From: Hevea brasiliensis
Taxonomy: Eukaryota; Streptophyta; Magnoliopsida; Malpighiales; Euphorbiaceae
Assembly: GCF_030052815.1 (NCBI RefSeq)
Contig: NC_079501.1
Coordinates: 83,277,979-83,341,978, forward strand
DNA length: 64,000 nt
Direction of reading: 5' to 3'
Shown: piece after piece, positions 37,741-49,975 of the stretch
Layout of the letters: the number at the start of each line of letters is the position of its first letter
Position numbering within the stretch: position 1 is the stretch's first letter
Made by a program: the position numbers and the translations under genes
Notes under the pieces: model-generated
What the model saw: only the letters and a program-made list of their open reading frames with translations
Database searches by the model: none
Told to the model about the DNA's origin: nothing

Positions 37741-38388
37741 TTTTGATTCTTATCTTGCGTGCTTATTTACATACTCATTGTTGGTACCCTTTGGGTTTTG
37801 TTCTTAATCTTAGATTGAAGGACCGAGAGGTGAAAATCTATGATAGATAATTAAGATAATAAACTTAATCACCTAGTGTTAGAAATAAACTAGAAGGTTA
37901 AGAGGAATTTCAAGTTGATTAAAGTACTTAAAGGGTTTTAGGTAATTAAACTTCGCATGAGAATGGGGTTTAGTTTCCTTTAAAACACTCTTTAGTTTGC
38001 TTGAAAGAAAACTTAAAGGAAATCAGAATCAACTTCCTTCAAACTTGTATTTCCCTTAATCTTGGTTTGCCTATCCAAATCCCAATAAAATTTTCTTCAT
38101 GAACCTCAACTCTGGAATTAATCGTTACATTAATTAATTAAATCTTTAGTTACTTGCTGAAATTTTAGTAAATTAGTATAGTGCTTAGAAATTTAATTGC
38201 TTATTTCATTATAATTTCCTTATTTTTCCCAATTTAATTTGCAGCATCTTTTACTCTACTTTTTCGCACACATTATGGATAGCCCAAATAATCATGACTT
38301 TTATAGTTTGGTACTCAAAAAACAAATCTCTGTGGAATGATATCTTTTCTTTACTACTTGAACGACACGTATACTTGTGGAGTACACA
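36765..38388 (+). repeat. Athila B 5' LTR (1624 bp)
   Basis: Starts TGATAAACC and ends GGAGTACACA. It is collinear with 4615-6320. It contains the CATG palindrome cluster (37050-37273) and a TA microsatellite (37702-37738) absent from the A copy. Confidence 0.85.
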
Positions 38389-38823
38389 TCAAGATAGGAG
38401 TGTTGGGCACTGAAGGAGTCGTATGCGTCTAAGATAGGAGTTGCAGAGATGAGAATGTTAAGGTGGATGAGTGGCCATACTAGACTAGATAAAGTCCGTA
38501 ATGAAAGTATTAGAGAAAAGGTAGGAGTGGTGCCAATTAAGGATAAGTTGAGAGAAGGGAGATTGAGGTGGTTTGGTCATGTGAAGCGTAGACATACGGA
38601 GGCTCCAATTAGACAAGTAGAGCACATTAGGTTAGATGATAGAAAGAAAAAAAGGGGTAGACCTAAATTGACTTGGAGGAGAGTAGTACAACATGACCTA
38701 GAAGCATTACACATTTCTGAGGATTTAACCCAAAATCGTTTAGAGTGGAGAAAGCGAATCCATATAGCCGACCCCAAATTTTTGGGATAAAGGCTTAGTT
38801 GAGTTGAGTTGAGTTGAGTTGAG
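38389..38823 (+). mobile_element. 5'-truncated RTE-type LINE tail
   Basis: The frame from about 38400 encodes the C-terminal end of a plant RTE LINE polyprotein: EMRMLRWMSGHTRLDKVRNE, then KLREGRLRWFGHVKRR, KRGRPKLTW and ADPKFLG before the stop. The tail ends in about five TTGAG units, the short-repeat 3' end typical of RTE elements. It occupies the gap between the Athila LTR end and gag, where the primer-binding site and leader should be. The frame is open for 113 codons, but the 5' three quarters of the LINE are absent. Confidence 0.85.
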
Positions 38824-38835
38824 TATATCTTTTAT

Positions 38836-40660
38836 ATGAGAAGAACAAAAAGTGTAGAAATTGATTTAATTTTTGATCCTGAGATTAAAAAGACAGCTAA
38901 AGCTTTAAGAGTAGAGTCTAAAAGAAGAAAAGCTGAACTCAAAATTCAAAGACAGCAAGAGCAACATCAAGAGCAACAAGTGATAGAAGCTATGGCAAAC
39001 AACAACAACAGGTCAATTAAGGATCATGCTTTCCCTAGTTTTGAAGATTTTAGACCAAGTATTACAAGGCCTAGAGTGAAAGCGAATAATTTTGAGTTGA
39101 AGCCCTCACTTTGTCAAATGGTTCAACAATCACAGTTTGGGGGAGGTCCTACTGAGAGTCCACATGTGCAACTTGCACATTTTTTTGAGATTAGTGACAT
39201 GCTGAAGATAAATGGAGTGTCAGATGATACCATTCGGCTGAGATTATTTCCTTGTTCTTTGAAGGATCGTGCTAGGGAGTGGTTGCATTCATTACCTCCG
39301 GGTTTAATAACTACTTGGGATGAGTTGTCACAACCTTTCTTGGCTCAATACTTTCCTCCTAGCAAGACTGCAAAATTGAGAAATGAATTAACTTCTTTCA
39401 GAGCAAGGGATGATGAGAGTCTCTATGAAGCTTGGGAGAGATACAAGGATCTTTAAAGGAGATGTCCACATCATGGAATCCCTAAATGGATGCTAGTTTA
39501 GCATTTCTACAATGGTGTTTCTCCAGCAATTAAAAGTATAATTGATGCATCTTTAGGAGGTGATCTTATGGAGAAGTTAGAAGATGAAGCTTATTCAGCA
39601 TTGGATAAAATTGCGTACAACAATTATCAATGGAGCTGTGAAAGGAATGAAATAAAGAAGCCTTCAGCTGGTGTATATGAGTTAAATGCCATGAGTATGT
39701 TCAATGCCAAATTTGATGCTTTAACGAGAAAAATGGATAAGTTAAGCATGAAGGTTGATTCTTCATTTGGAGGATCTAGTTATGCAGAAGATATTGGTGC
39801 GGGAAATATGCATTGTGTCAATGATTTTCCTTCTTATGGGAAAGAATTTGCAAATGAGCAAGTTGATTTTATTGGGGATTATAATCAGAAGCTAGTTGGT
39901 AATCCTTTTTCGACTACATTATGGAGGAATCACCCTAACTTTTCTTGGGGAGGTCGACAAGGACAGTAGCAGCAGAATTATCAACAATCTCCTAATTTTC
40001 AGCAACAACAACAGAATTTTCAGCTAAACAGAGTACCACCTGGATTTCCACCACAAAGGAATCAAAATGCTCCTATTCCACAATCACCTACTCAGTCTTC
40101 AGACCAAGATTCAATTTTGAAGTCTATGTTGGAGAATTTCTTAGCTGCTTAACAGAAACAAGGAGAAATGATTCAATAATTAACTTCAAGGATAGATCAG
40201 CTTGCCACTCATAATAGGATGTTGGAAAACCAAATAGCTCAATAAGCAAGTTCTTCTAGCAAAGCACAAGGAAAACTTCCAAGTCAACCAGAGAATCCTA
40301 GAGAACATTGCAAGGCAGTGATCCTAAGGAGTGGGAAAATTGTGGGAGATAAAAAGAAATATGAGATAGAAAAGGAAAGGAAGAAAGAAGATGAAGACAA
40401 GAATGAACCCACTTCAAATCATGATGAAGTTAATGAGGAAGAAAACAAAAAGAAGGAAGTTGAAAAAGAAAAAGAGGAAAAGTATGTGCCTCCACCACCA
40501 TACAAGCCACCATTGCCATATCCTCAGAGGTTTTTGAAAGCAAAGCTAGATAAGCAGTTCAGGAAATTTTTGGAAGTTTTGAAGAAGTTATACATCAACA
40601 TTTCATTTATAGATGCAATTTCTCAAATGACCTCATATGCTAAGTTTCTGAAAGAAATTT
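38836..40660 (+). pseudogene. Athila B gag
   Basis: ATG at 38836 opens MRRTKSVEIDLIFDPEIKKT. The capsid region follows (SLCQMVQQSQFGG, LFPCSLKDRAREWLHSLP, AQYFPPSKTAKLRNE). A TAA at 39454 and a TAG near 39499 (before HFYNG) interrupt it. 39568-39969 continues, and then come a glutamine-rich tract with TAG/TAA at CAG/CAA-like positions and the hinge VILRSGKIVGD (40318). 40318-40665 has a highly charged K/E segment and a proline run. No clear zinc knuckle is seen. Gag would form the particle that packages RNA. Confidence 0.85.
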
Positions 40661-40677
40661 TGTAAAATAAGAGGAGA

Positions 40678-41310
40678 CTAGAAGATTATGTTAACTGTGG
40701 CATTAACAGAGGGGTGTAGAACTCTCTTGCAAAATAAGCTCCCACCGAAATTGAAGGATCCAGGAAGTTTCTCTATTCCATGTGACATTGGAGAGACAAG
40801 TATTGAAAAGGCATTGTGTGATCTTGGAGCTAGTGTAAGTTTGATGCCACTCTCTATTTGTGAAAAGTTGAAGGTTAGAGAATTGAAGCCAACAACCATT
40901 TCTTTGCAACTAGCTGATAGATCTATCAAATATCCAGTAGGAATTTTGGAGAATGTACCCTTAAAAGTTGAGAAATTTTTCATTCCTGTGGATTTTGTGG
41001 TTCTTGAAATGGAATAGTATATTCACACACCAATAATTTTAGGAAGGCCATTTTTAGCCACAGTAGGGGCTATAATTGATGTGAAGAATGGTAGATTGAC
41101 ATTAAAAATTGGAGAAGAAGAGGTGGAATTTAATTTGAATCAAGCTTTGAAGAAACATCATGAAGTTGACCCTTGTTTAAGGGTGGATGTTATTGACGAG
41201 ATTGTGGAAGAAGAATTTAGGAAAAGATATCCTGAGGACCCTTTGGAGAATTATTTGGTACATAGTAGAATAACAAAGGATGAAAATCCTGAAGTTGCAG
41301 CTTTTGCTTA
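40678..41310 (+). pseudogene. Athila B protease
   Basis: After a frame change near 40687 the sequence gives SFSIPCDIGETSIEKALCDL, with the aspartic protease active site as DLGAS, followed by KVEKFFIPVDFVVLEME, a TAG at 41015, and ILGRPFLATVGAIIDV. This is the retropepsin-like domain that cuts Gag-Pol. The domain is otherwise well preserved. Confidence 0.82.
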
Positions 41311-41519
41311 AATTTTGGAAGCTACTCAAGAAGTTGCAGGAGATCAAGTTTTACAAGTTGAAGAGTTGAAACATGAAGTTGCACAACCACCTTTGCAAGA
41401 TGAGAAGGAAGCACCACAGGTAGACCTCAAACCACCTCCATCTACATTAAGGTATGCTTTTCTTGGACCTAATTCAACTTATCCTATCATTATTGTTGTG
41501 AGAATTAAGAGCACATAGG

Positions 41520-42430
41520 AAAGTCATTAGTTACACCATTGATGATATCAAAGGTATAAGCCCTACCTTGTGCATGCATAGGATTCTTTTATAGGATAAT
41601 TTTAAAGCCACCATAGAACATGAAAGAAGGTTGAATCCTAATATAAAAGAGGTGGTGAAGAAAGAAGTCTTGAAATTGCTTGAAACTGGGATCATCTATC
41701 CTATTTCTGACTGTAGTTGGGTTACCTAGTTCATCTAGTCCCTAAGAAAGGAGGTGTGACTGTTGTTAAAAATGGAAATAATGAGTTGATACCTACTAGA
41801 ATCATCACCAGATGGAGAATTTGCATAGATTACAGAAGCTTAATAGTGCTACGAGGAAAGACCATTTTCCCTTTCCTTTTATTGATCAAATGTTAGAGAG
41901 GTTAGCAAAACATTCATATTTTTGTTATTTGGATGGGTATTCTGGTTTTTTTCAATTCCCAATACATCCTAGTGATCAAGAGAAAACCACATTCACATGT
42001 CCATATGGCACGTTTGCATCTAGAAGAATGCCTTTTGGCTTATGTAATGCACTAGCTACTTTTCAGCGGTGTATGATGGCCATTTTCTCTGATTTTATTG
42101 AGGAATTATGGAAGCTTTTATGGATGATTTTTATGTATATGGTTTTTCTTTTGATAATTGTCTATCTAACCTCTCTAAAGTGCTTAAAAGATGTGAAGAA
42201 ACAGATTTGGTGTTAAATTGGGAGAAATGCCATTTTATGGTGCAAGAAGGCATTGTTCTTGGACATTTGGTGTCACATAGAGGAATTAAAGTGGACAAAG
42301 CCAAAGTAAAAGTGATTGAGAAGATGCCTCCACTAACTTCAGTGAAGGAAATTAGAAGTTTTCTTGGGCATGCTGGGTTCTACCGGCGATTTATAAAGGA
42401 TTTTCAAAAATTGCTAAACCTCTTACAAAT
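41520..42430 (+). pseudogene. Athila B reverse transcriptase
   Basis: 41520-41800 carries the N-terminal part (DDIKGISPTLCMHRILL, VVKKEVLKLLETGIIYPIS) with several stops. A one-base shift near 41840 disrupts the IDYRKLN-like block. 41812-42216 then gives CYLDGYSGFFQF (first catalytic aspartate) and MPFGLCNALATFQRC. A further frame change leads to FMDDFYVYGF (42115-42145, catalytic pair) and [13 protein letters not shown]. The enzyme would copy element RNA to DNA; this copy is inactive. Confidence 0.88.
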
Positions 42431-43066
42431 TTGTTAAATCATGATGTTCCTTTTAATTTTAACCAAGCTTGTTTTGATTCTTTTACCAGGTTGAAGGAAG
42501 CTCTAACAATAGCCCCTATTATGCAACCTTCGGATTGGTCATTGCCATTTGAGGTTATGTGTGATGCTAGTGACTTTGCAGTGGGAGCTGTACTTGGTCA
42601 GAAAAAAGAGAAGAGGCCTTATGCAATTTATTATGCCAGCAAAACTTTAGATGATGCTCAAGTAAATTTTGCCACCACTAAGAAGGAATTTTTAGCTATG
42701 GTATTTGCTGAGGAAAAGTTTAGGTCATATCTGGTTGGATCAAAAGTGATTGTCTATACAGACCATACCGCTATAAGATATTTGATGAATAAAAAAGAAG
42801 CAAAGCCAAGACTGATAAGATGGGTTCTATTGCTACAGGAGTTTGATTTACAAATTAAAGATAAAAAGGGAGCTGGAAATGTTATAGCGGATCATCTATC
42901 AAGGATTAAGTATGAGAGTAAAGATGGAAATGAAGAAGAATTTCCAATTGATGAGTTCTTCTCAAATGAGCAATTACTAGTTGTTGCTGCTGCATTGCCA
43001 TGGTTTGCAGATTTTGTCAATTACCTGTCATGTGGAGTTCTCCCACCAGATTTAAGCTATCAATAG
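42431..43066 (+). pseudogene. Athila B RNase H
   Basis: Open for 211 codons. [15 protein letters not shown] holds the first acidic residue, [18 protein letters not shown] the second, [12 protein letters not shown] the third, and [13 protein letters not shown] the last. All catalytic positions look intact. It degrades RNA in RNA-DNA hybrids during replication. It ends at a TAG at about 43064, just before integrase. Confidence 0.88.
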
Positions 43067-43078
43067 AAAGAGAAACTT

Positions 43079-44290
43079 TTGCATGATGTGAAATTTTATA
43101 CATGGGAGGATCCATTGTTATTTAAGAGATGTAATGATGGTCTAGTTAGAGGATGCGTGCCTGAAGAGGAAATAGGAAACATTTTAGAGCATTGTCATTC
43201 TTCTGACTATGGAGGTCATTTTAGTGTGGATAAAATAGTGGCTAAAGTACTTCAAGGTGGATTTTATTGGCCACAAATGTTCAAAATTGTGAGAGAATTT
43301 ATTTTGATATGTGATAGATGTCAAAGAATGGGGAATATCTCAAAGAAAAATGAAATGCCACAACAAGGAATTTTGGAGATTGAGTTATTTGATGTTTGGG
43401 GCATAGATTTCATGGGACTATTCCCATCATCTTTTGGGAATAAACACATTTTGGTAGGTGTGGATTATGTGTCAAAATGGGTTGAGGCCATTGCTTCCCC
43501 TACAAATGATGCAAGGGTAGTAGTGAAATTTTTGAAGAAGTTTATTTTCACTAGATTTGGATCTGCTTGAGCTATAATCAGTGATGGTGGATCTCATTTC
43601 TACAATAAACAGTTTGAAAATCTTTTGAAGAAATATGGAGTTACTCATGAGGTAGCTACACCTTACAATCCTCAGACCAGTGGGCAAGTTGAAGTATCTA
43701 ATAGGGAATTGAAGAGAATTTTGGAAAAAATTGTTAATCATTCAATGAAGGATTGGTCATTGAGGCTAGATGATGCATTATGGGCATACAGGACAGCTTA
43801 CAAGACACGCATTGGAACTACACCTTTTAAGTTAGTCTATGGAAAATCATATCATTTGTTGGTTGAGTTGGAACACAAAGCATATTGGGCAATCCGAACT
43901 TTGAATTTTGACTTAAAAAGTGCTAGAGAGAAAAGGTTGCTTCAATTAAATGAACTTGAAGAGATAAGGTTGGATGCATATGAGAATGCTACGATTTTTA
44001 AGAAAATGACTAGATTTTGGCATGATAAGTATATTAAAAGAAAGGAGTTTGAAGAGGGTAACCTGGTTTTATTGTACAATTCTAGACTTAGACTCTTTCC
44101 TAGGAAGTTGAAATCAAGATGGTCTAGTACTTTCAAGGTTGTGAAAGTTTATCCCCATGGAGCTGTGGATATTTGGAGTGAAAATTCTAGGATTTTTAAA
44201 GTTAATAGTCAAAGGCTTAAGATTTATATCACAGGCCAGCCAATTGAGAAGGGAACAAGTTGTTTCCTTGATGATCCACCAATTCACTGA
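43079..44290 (+). pseudogene. Athila B integrase
   Basis: The zinc finger is [10 protein letters not shown] ... CDRCQRMG. The DDE core has WGIDFMG (first Asp), ISDGGSHF (second Asp) and [12 protein letters not shown] (Glu). The C-terminal part includes [16 protein letters not shown] and [13 protein letters not shown], and ends at TGA 44288-44290. A single TGA at 43568-43570 splits it at the position of an arginine (TGA for CGA). Apart from that stop the domain is complete. Integrase inserts the cDNA. The GGGAGGCACCC motif follows at about 44333. Confidence 0.88.
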
Positions 44291-45457
44291 ATTAAGGAGG
44301 GTCAAGCTAATGACCTAAAATTAGCTCTCTTTGGGAGGCACCCAAAAATTTTTCCTTATACTTAATTTTTCTTTTATTTTGTTTCATTTTATACCCCCAT
44401 TGAACTCAAATTTGACATTAAAATTTCTTTCTGCAGGTTAATGGTGATTTTTAAGCAAATGTGTATGCTGAATTGAAGGAACAAGTGTTTGGGAAGTTGT
44501 TGAACCTTATATTTGTTTTCCATGGTGCATGTTGTTCTTAACAAAGTTAAATCTGAACTAATTTTAGCTTTATGTCTGATTGCAGCAACATGGTGGAGTG
44601 AAAGGCCATTTTGTTTTAAAATTTTGAGGAAATTGGTGAGAAATATAGTAACTTTCATGGTAATCAATAGCAACATGCTTTTGATTTTTTGATGTATTGT
44701 ACTGAGATTGACATATTTGCCATTGGATATTTTGTGAAATTTCATGATACAATTCTGCAGAAATTTAGTCATGTGAGCAGTGTCTACAGCAAAACTTTTG
44801 TTCCTTGTTCATGAAGTTTTAATGTTGAGTTTGGGGTTGAATTTGGGTGTTATTCCTTGTGGTGTGATTGTTAATGTGAATATTACTTGAATAATGTTTT
44901 AGTTTGTGTTTGGTGGATTGATGGATTTTAATTGTTCTTAGTGATTAATTGGGTCTCAATTGGATTTTGAGTGAAATTTTTATGCAAATTGTGTTTTGGG
45001 TTTCGCTTCAGTGTGTTTAGGATCACATTTTTGGATTGTATATCAAGTCAATTAGCACTAGGTTCAACATGATGTATGCTAGGGGTAGTGTCACCATCAA
45101 AACCTGTTCTTAGGACTCTAAATTGCTAAAAATGCAAAACCTACCGAGAGTTTCATGGGGTCTCACATGCCTCATGTAGCACCTCATGTACAATCACACA
45201 GGGCATGTCACTTTTCTCTTTTAATCCAACATGCCTCATGCCATTCATCTTTTCCCAAGTCACACGAGGCATGTCACCCCCAACTATTCTCAACATGCCT
45301 CATGTCAGACCCTAGGTATATCACCACTTAAACCTTTACCCTTGCCATCTCATTCTATTTCATATCATCAGCAACACGATTCAAGACCTTCACTGTTCCT
45401 TCCATGGTGCGCACCAAACAACCTTTCACCCACATACCCAAGCTGTAAGCCATAAAA
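44291..45457 (+). other. Athila B spacer between pol and env-position ORF
   Basis: A T-rich leader-like region. 45165-45305 has a dense cluster of palindromic motifs (CATGCCTCATG and its complement) just upstream of the ATG at 45458. No coding sequence is supported. An internal promoter or splice acceptor for the downstream ORF could lie here but cannot be shown. Confidence 0.5.
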
Positions 45458-47187
45458 ATGGCTAGTAACAGCAACTCTTCAACCCCAACACCAAATCCTA
45501 CACCACTCGATGCTATACCCGAAATTCCCATTTTGGCCTCAAATCCCCAAATTCCCAATACGAACCCTAATTCTTCACCTCGCCAATCCTTTCATTCTAC
45601 CCCAAATCCCAGCAATGCAACCCAAGATGCCACACCTTCCCCCCAAAAACACACAAAATTTGCCCCTTTAGCTGTGTATGAGACGCAAAAAAGAAAAAAA
45701 ATCAGTGCTTAGCTCTACTGCTCCACCGAAATAGCCTAGGGTTGTTTCTCCACAACCAGTCAGTACCAGGACTCGCTCTACTGCCCAAAATCCTATTTCA
45801 CCACAAGTCTCTTCTGCTCTAACTAGGGTTCAATCGCCTCTACATCATTCTCCAATAGTATCTCAAATTACTCCAAATATCCCTCAATCTAGGGAGAAGG
45901 TAAATTCATTTTACCCATGGACTTTAGAGATTTTGAAATGTGGAAAAATTATGAAGCACTTGCTAAAAAGAAAATTCTAGCCACCAAGTACATTGATGAA
46001 CACAGTCTCAGGGAGATAGGGCTTTATGACTCTGTTAGTGAATATTTAGAGAATATAGGTTGGAGTGATTTTGCTAAAATTCAAGAACCTGCTTCTAAAG
46101 AATTGACATTTGAGTTTTTAAGCTCCCTGCAATTGGATTTCTAGCCCATTAACAATAACCATAGGGACACCATTTCCTTTAGGTGTCTGGGTTAGGATAG
46201 AGAACTTGACATTGCTCAATTGAATGCTTTATTTGGTTTTTGTAATGATGGTGCAAAAGTGATTGAGTGGCAAAGGACTATTTATGAGCCCCCTTCATTT
46301 TGGAAGTTAATTGCACCATATGGAAAATATTACAACCCTAGTTCTGCTAAGGCCTCAGCTATCCAAGACCCTGCTCTTAGATACTTGCAAAGATTCATGT
46401 CTTACACTATATTAGGCAGAAGGCATAGTAATGGAGTAGAAGGAAAACATGACTTATTCTTTTTATAGTGCATGAAAGAGAAGAAAAAGATAAATGGTGC
46501 TTATTTTCTTTGCTCTCATGTGGAACACATAGTGTCCAAGAATTCAGCTGGTAATATAGTTGTTGAAGGGATAGTGACTGTAATTGCCAAATCATTTGGT
46601 TTAAACCCTGACCAGTATGCTATAGTATCTATGGTTGGCCAGTCCTTTCTGGACAGGATTATCATGACTCAAATGAAAATTTGTATAAAAATGGGTGATG
46701 TTTATGTGCTGGTAGATGGGGGACATGATGCTACAGAGCAACAATCATAGGGTATAGGATAGCCAACTGATGCTGGTCCTTCTAGCTCTCACCCACTTAC
46801 TATTGGGCAATCAGACTTATTTGCTTTTCTTAAAAATTTGGAAGCCAAAATTGACAAGATGAGTGATGCATGGCAACCTGTTTCTGATGATAGCTCTGAT
46901 ATTATGGTTGCTCTGAAAGCTTTAGAAGCTAAGGTTGATGCACTTGGACAGAAGCAAGCCAAGCATGAGAAAAAGATTAAAAAGAAGTTTTCTTCATTTA
47001 GGAAAAAGCAGAAAATTCATGACAAAGAAATGATTGACATTTATAACAAGCTGGCAGCCTCTTTTAACCAGTTGTACAAATGGGGCTAAGACATTTTTGA
47101 AGAGATGAAGGCTATGGTGGAAAACCTGGATATTGCTTCTGAGAAATCCAATGAGCAAGCACCTGCAGCAGCAAATGAGCCACTGTA
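45458..47187 (+). pseudogene. Athila B env-position ORF (plant transposon protein type)
   Basis: Pieces in changing frames: a Ser/Pro/Thr-rich start (MASNSNSSTPTPNPTP); FRDFEMWKNYEALAKKKILA and IGLYDSVSEYLENIGW; ALFGFCNDGAK; DPALRYLQRFMSYTILGR; CMKEKKKINGAYFLC; VVEGIVTVIAKSFGLNP; and a charged, probably coiled-coil end (46838-47089). This matches the protein many Athila elements carry after pol, often called env-like. No convincing signal peptide or membrane segment is visible, so an envelope function is not supported. Stops at about 45710, 46142, 46468, 46748 and 47087 break it. Function unknown. Confidence 0.7.
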
Positions 47188-49008
47188 ATCCACAAATGAA
47201 GGAGACCAACCAGCTGTCTAGTTTTAGAACTTTGTTTTTGTTAGTTTCAGTTACCTTATGAAACTTTAGTTTTTAATTGTGTAATTTGCTCAGTATGTTT
47301 ATGTTTGAACTGTTAATTTCTTGGTTATTGGAGCCTCTACATATTTTATCTATTTGTGTAATTTTGTTTTTCTTTATTTTTGTTTATTTTATGCATCTTA
47401 AGTTGACTTGTTCATTTTTACTGGCTGTATTGATTTATTTTGTTGTGCTACTTGCATTGTCTTTGTAATCCAGATTTCTATTGCATTGATCATTTTCTTT
47501 AATCTCAGTTTCTATGGGCTATTGTAAATTGATATTGCATTACTGATATTGCTTTTTGATAGTCATATAACTTGATTATTGAAAATACAGCAGCTACTCT
47601 TCTATTAGCTATGACAATTCAGCATCTAAGGTAACTTCTAGACATTCACATGCCGCATGTTGACACTGCTTTCCTTTACCATGCCTCATCCTAAGAGTTA
47701 TTCTATCATGTGAGCTATTTGAATTGCTTCGAATTTGCAAAATTTTTGAAACCCACCAAAATTTTCATGAAGCATGACATGCCCCATGTTGCTACCCAGT
47801 GTCAGTTGCTTAGCATTCAGCACAGGGCATGTCAATTTACTTTTACTTCAATATGCGTCATGCTTTTTGATCAACATGCCTCATGCTCCGAATACTTATA
47901 ACTAACATACCTCATGTACATATTCTGATCATTCAACACTAGGCATGTATATTCCACATGGTAACTCTTTTCCACTCTTTCTTGGTTTATATCTCTCAAG
48001 CTATCATTTATTGATTTAATTTACATTCTTGCCACTTCGATTAAGCCAATGAGGACATTGTCTCATTTGAATTTGGGGGAGGGCAAAATTTTTGCAAAAT
48101 TTTTATTCCTTTTTATTTACATTACTTAAATTGCATCACTTATTTACATCTCATTCATACTCAATTACTTAGTTCACATACACCATACACTTACACCATG
48201 TAAATATTTACACTTGCATATATATATATATATATATCATATAGATTATATATAGTTTTTATTTCATTTTTTTTATTAATTAAGTTTTGCATTCATTTTA
48301 GGAATCATGCATACATAAAAAATAAATTTCTACCTAATTCTTAGAAGATTGAAAATTATTTTGAAAAGCAATTGAGCTTGCCTCTAGAGAGATTTGATGG
48401 ATTGAAAGTTCCGGATTGGTATAAGGCTATAAGATTCTTATCTAGGTTTATATCTTCTTAGTCAAGGGCCACCCAATTAATTACATTGAGTTTTAAGTGC
48501 TTAAAGAAAACTCTAGAGTAAGAAATAACTAATTGTTTCTCACCAATCCTAGAACAAGCCTTCTAGACCTTTCGAGGTGAAATCTTAGTATTCACCTGAA
48601 AGAGAAATGATCAATGCATTCTTTGAATTTTAAATCCACATTTTTAGCCTTAACCAACCCCACTTTAAAATTTCCTTTTGAAACCAATTTGAACCTTCAT
48701 TTATACCCCTTATTTCCTTGGCTCCCATAATTTACCTAGCCATAAACCTAAACACTTACCTACCCTTCATGAGAATAATTTGATTAAATGATAGATACAT
48801 TAAAAAAAAAATTATTTACCACCCAAGTATACAAAGAAATGAGTTTGGAGGTGGATTAAAAAGGGATAATTGCAAATGCAAAATTCAATGTTATTCATGT
48901 AGTCCCTAAAAGAGTTCAAAATTTGTATGCTAGCATTAGTGATTTATTATAAAGTTCTTCCTCCCATTTGATTCTTAAAAAATAAAAATATAAAAAAAAT
49001 AAAAAATA

Positions 49009-49073
<65 letters not shown>

Positions 49074-49249
49074 GAAAAGTGTATCTTGATCCTTTTAACA
49101 ATTTAATTATTCTCATATTTTGCTTTCATTTTACCTTTTCTTTGTTAGCCACATTATTACCCCTTAGCCCCATTACAACCATTAAAAGTCCTTTAAATCT
49201 GTTGATTGTGTTTTGCTACATTAGTGGAGATTGGATTAGTTGGTTTACC
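47188..49249 (+). other. Athila B 3' non-coding region
   Basis: Collinear with Athila A 2580-4270 from about 47680. It contains a CATG-palindrome cluster (47640-47960), the internal polypurine-like block (48050-48084) and AT microsatellites (48219-48240 and 49013-49071). No gene. It ends where the outer Tekay-type LTR begins. Confidence 0.7.
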
Positions 49250-49975
49250 TGTAACACCCCTCACCCGTCTACAGTGTAGCCGAGTGAGGCATGCTACACA
49301 GCGTGCCGGAGCAGCTAATCTTATCTGATTTCATTACAGTTCTTGATTTATTTATTCAAAAACTTTATTTAAGGTTTAGGCTATTTTTACTTTTATCAAA
49401 ATCTAACTAATTTGGAAATTCCAAAAATTTTAACGATAATCCGACAAAGTGTCGGCTGTAATTTGGACTAACAGTTCTTCTGAACCTGCCAAAGACAATT
49501 CACAACATATTCAAATTCATAGCTCAATTTATCTCAATAATATCTCATCAGTTTCTCAAATTCAGATTCAGTCTCAAAAATTTTTCAAACATAATGTATC
49601 TCAATACAGTATCCAGATTTTTCAGAAATCTCATCAGATTTTCCATTATCTCAATATTCACAAGTACAATCTCATTATAACTCAAATTCAATTCACATTT
49701 TAAAAAAAAAAACTTACTTTGAGTAGCTTCCATAATTCACAGGTTAATTACATGAGTTTATTTTGTACAAGATATACAAATAATTTACAATGTGCTAGGA
49801 ATGAACGATATACATAACATGTATAAAATGAGCCCTATCTACATGCATTGCTGAGGAGGTGACAATCTTCAACTCTTCTGACACTTCTGCAGATCTGGAC
49901 TCCAAAAATCTCAGTCGACAGTCTACTAGTTTTACCTTCAGTACCTGCGCGAGGTAGCAATTCCATCGTGCTAAG
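49250..49975 (-). mobile_element. Outer Tekay-type LTR, left piece
   Basis: Starts TGTAACACCCCTCACCC on the plus strand at 49250, inside Athila B. Its layout parallels the first 600 bp of the inner LTR (AACAGTTCTTC, then CTCAA-rich text) with heavy divergence. It breaks at 49975 with CTAAG and resumes at 61199/61204, so the inner Tekay element landed inside this LTR. A 5-bp target TTACC precedes it; the partner copy is beyond the window. Confidence 0.75.

Larger units (their letters stand above)
36765..49249 (+). mobile_element. Athila element B with env-position ORF, 3' LTR not in window
   Basis: 5' LTR 36765-38388, LINE fragment, gag, protease, RT, RNase H, integrase, env-position ORF and 3' non-coding region in Athila order on the plus strand. 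The internal 3' region matches Athila A until TTTACC at 49249, where a Tekay-type LTR interrupts it, so the 3' LTR lies beyond the window or is lost. The coding part has many single-base stops and a few frameshifts. The primer-binding site is missing. Confidence 0.88.

Noticed and set aside
45458..47187. Calling the post-pol ORF a true envelope gene
   Set aside because: No convincing signal peptide, membrane span or glycosylation pattern was seen; kept as env-position ORF only.
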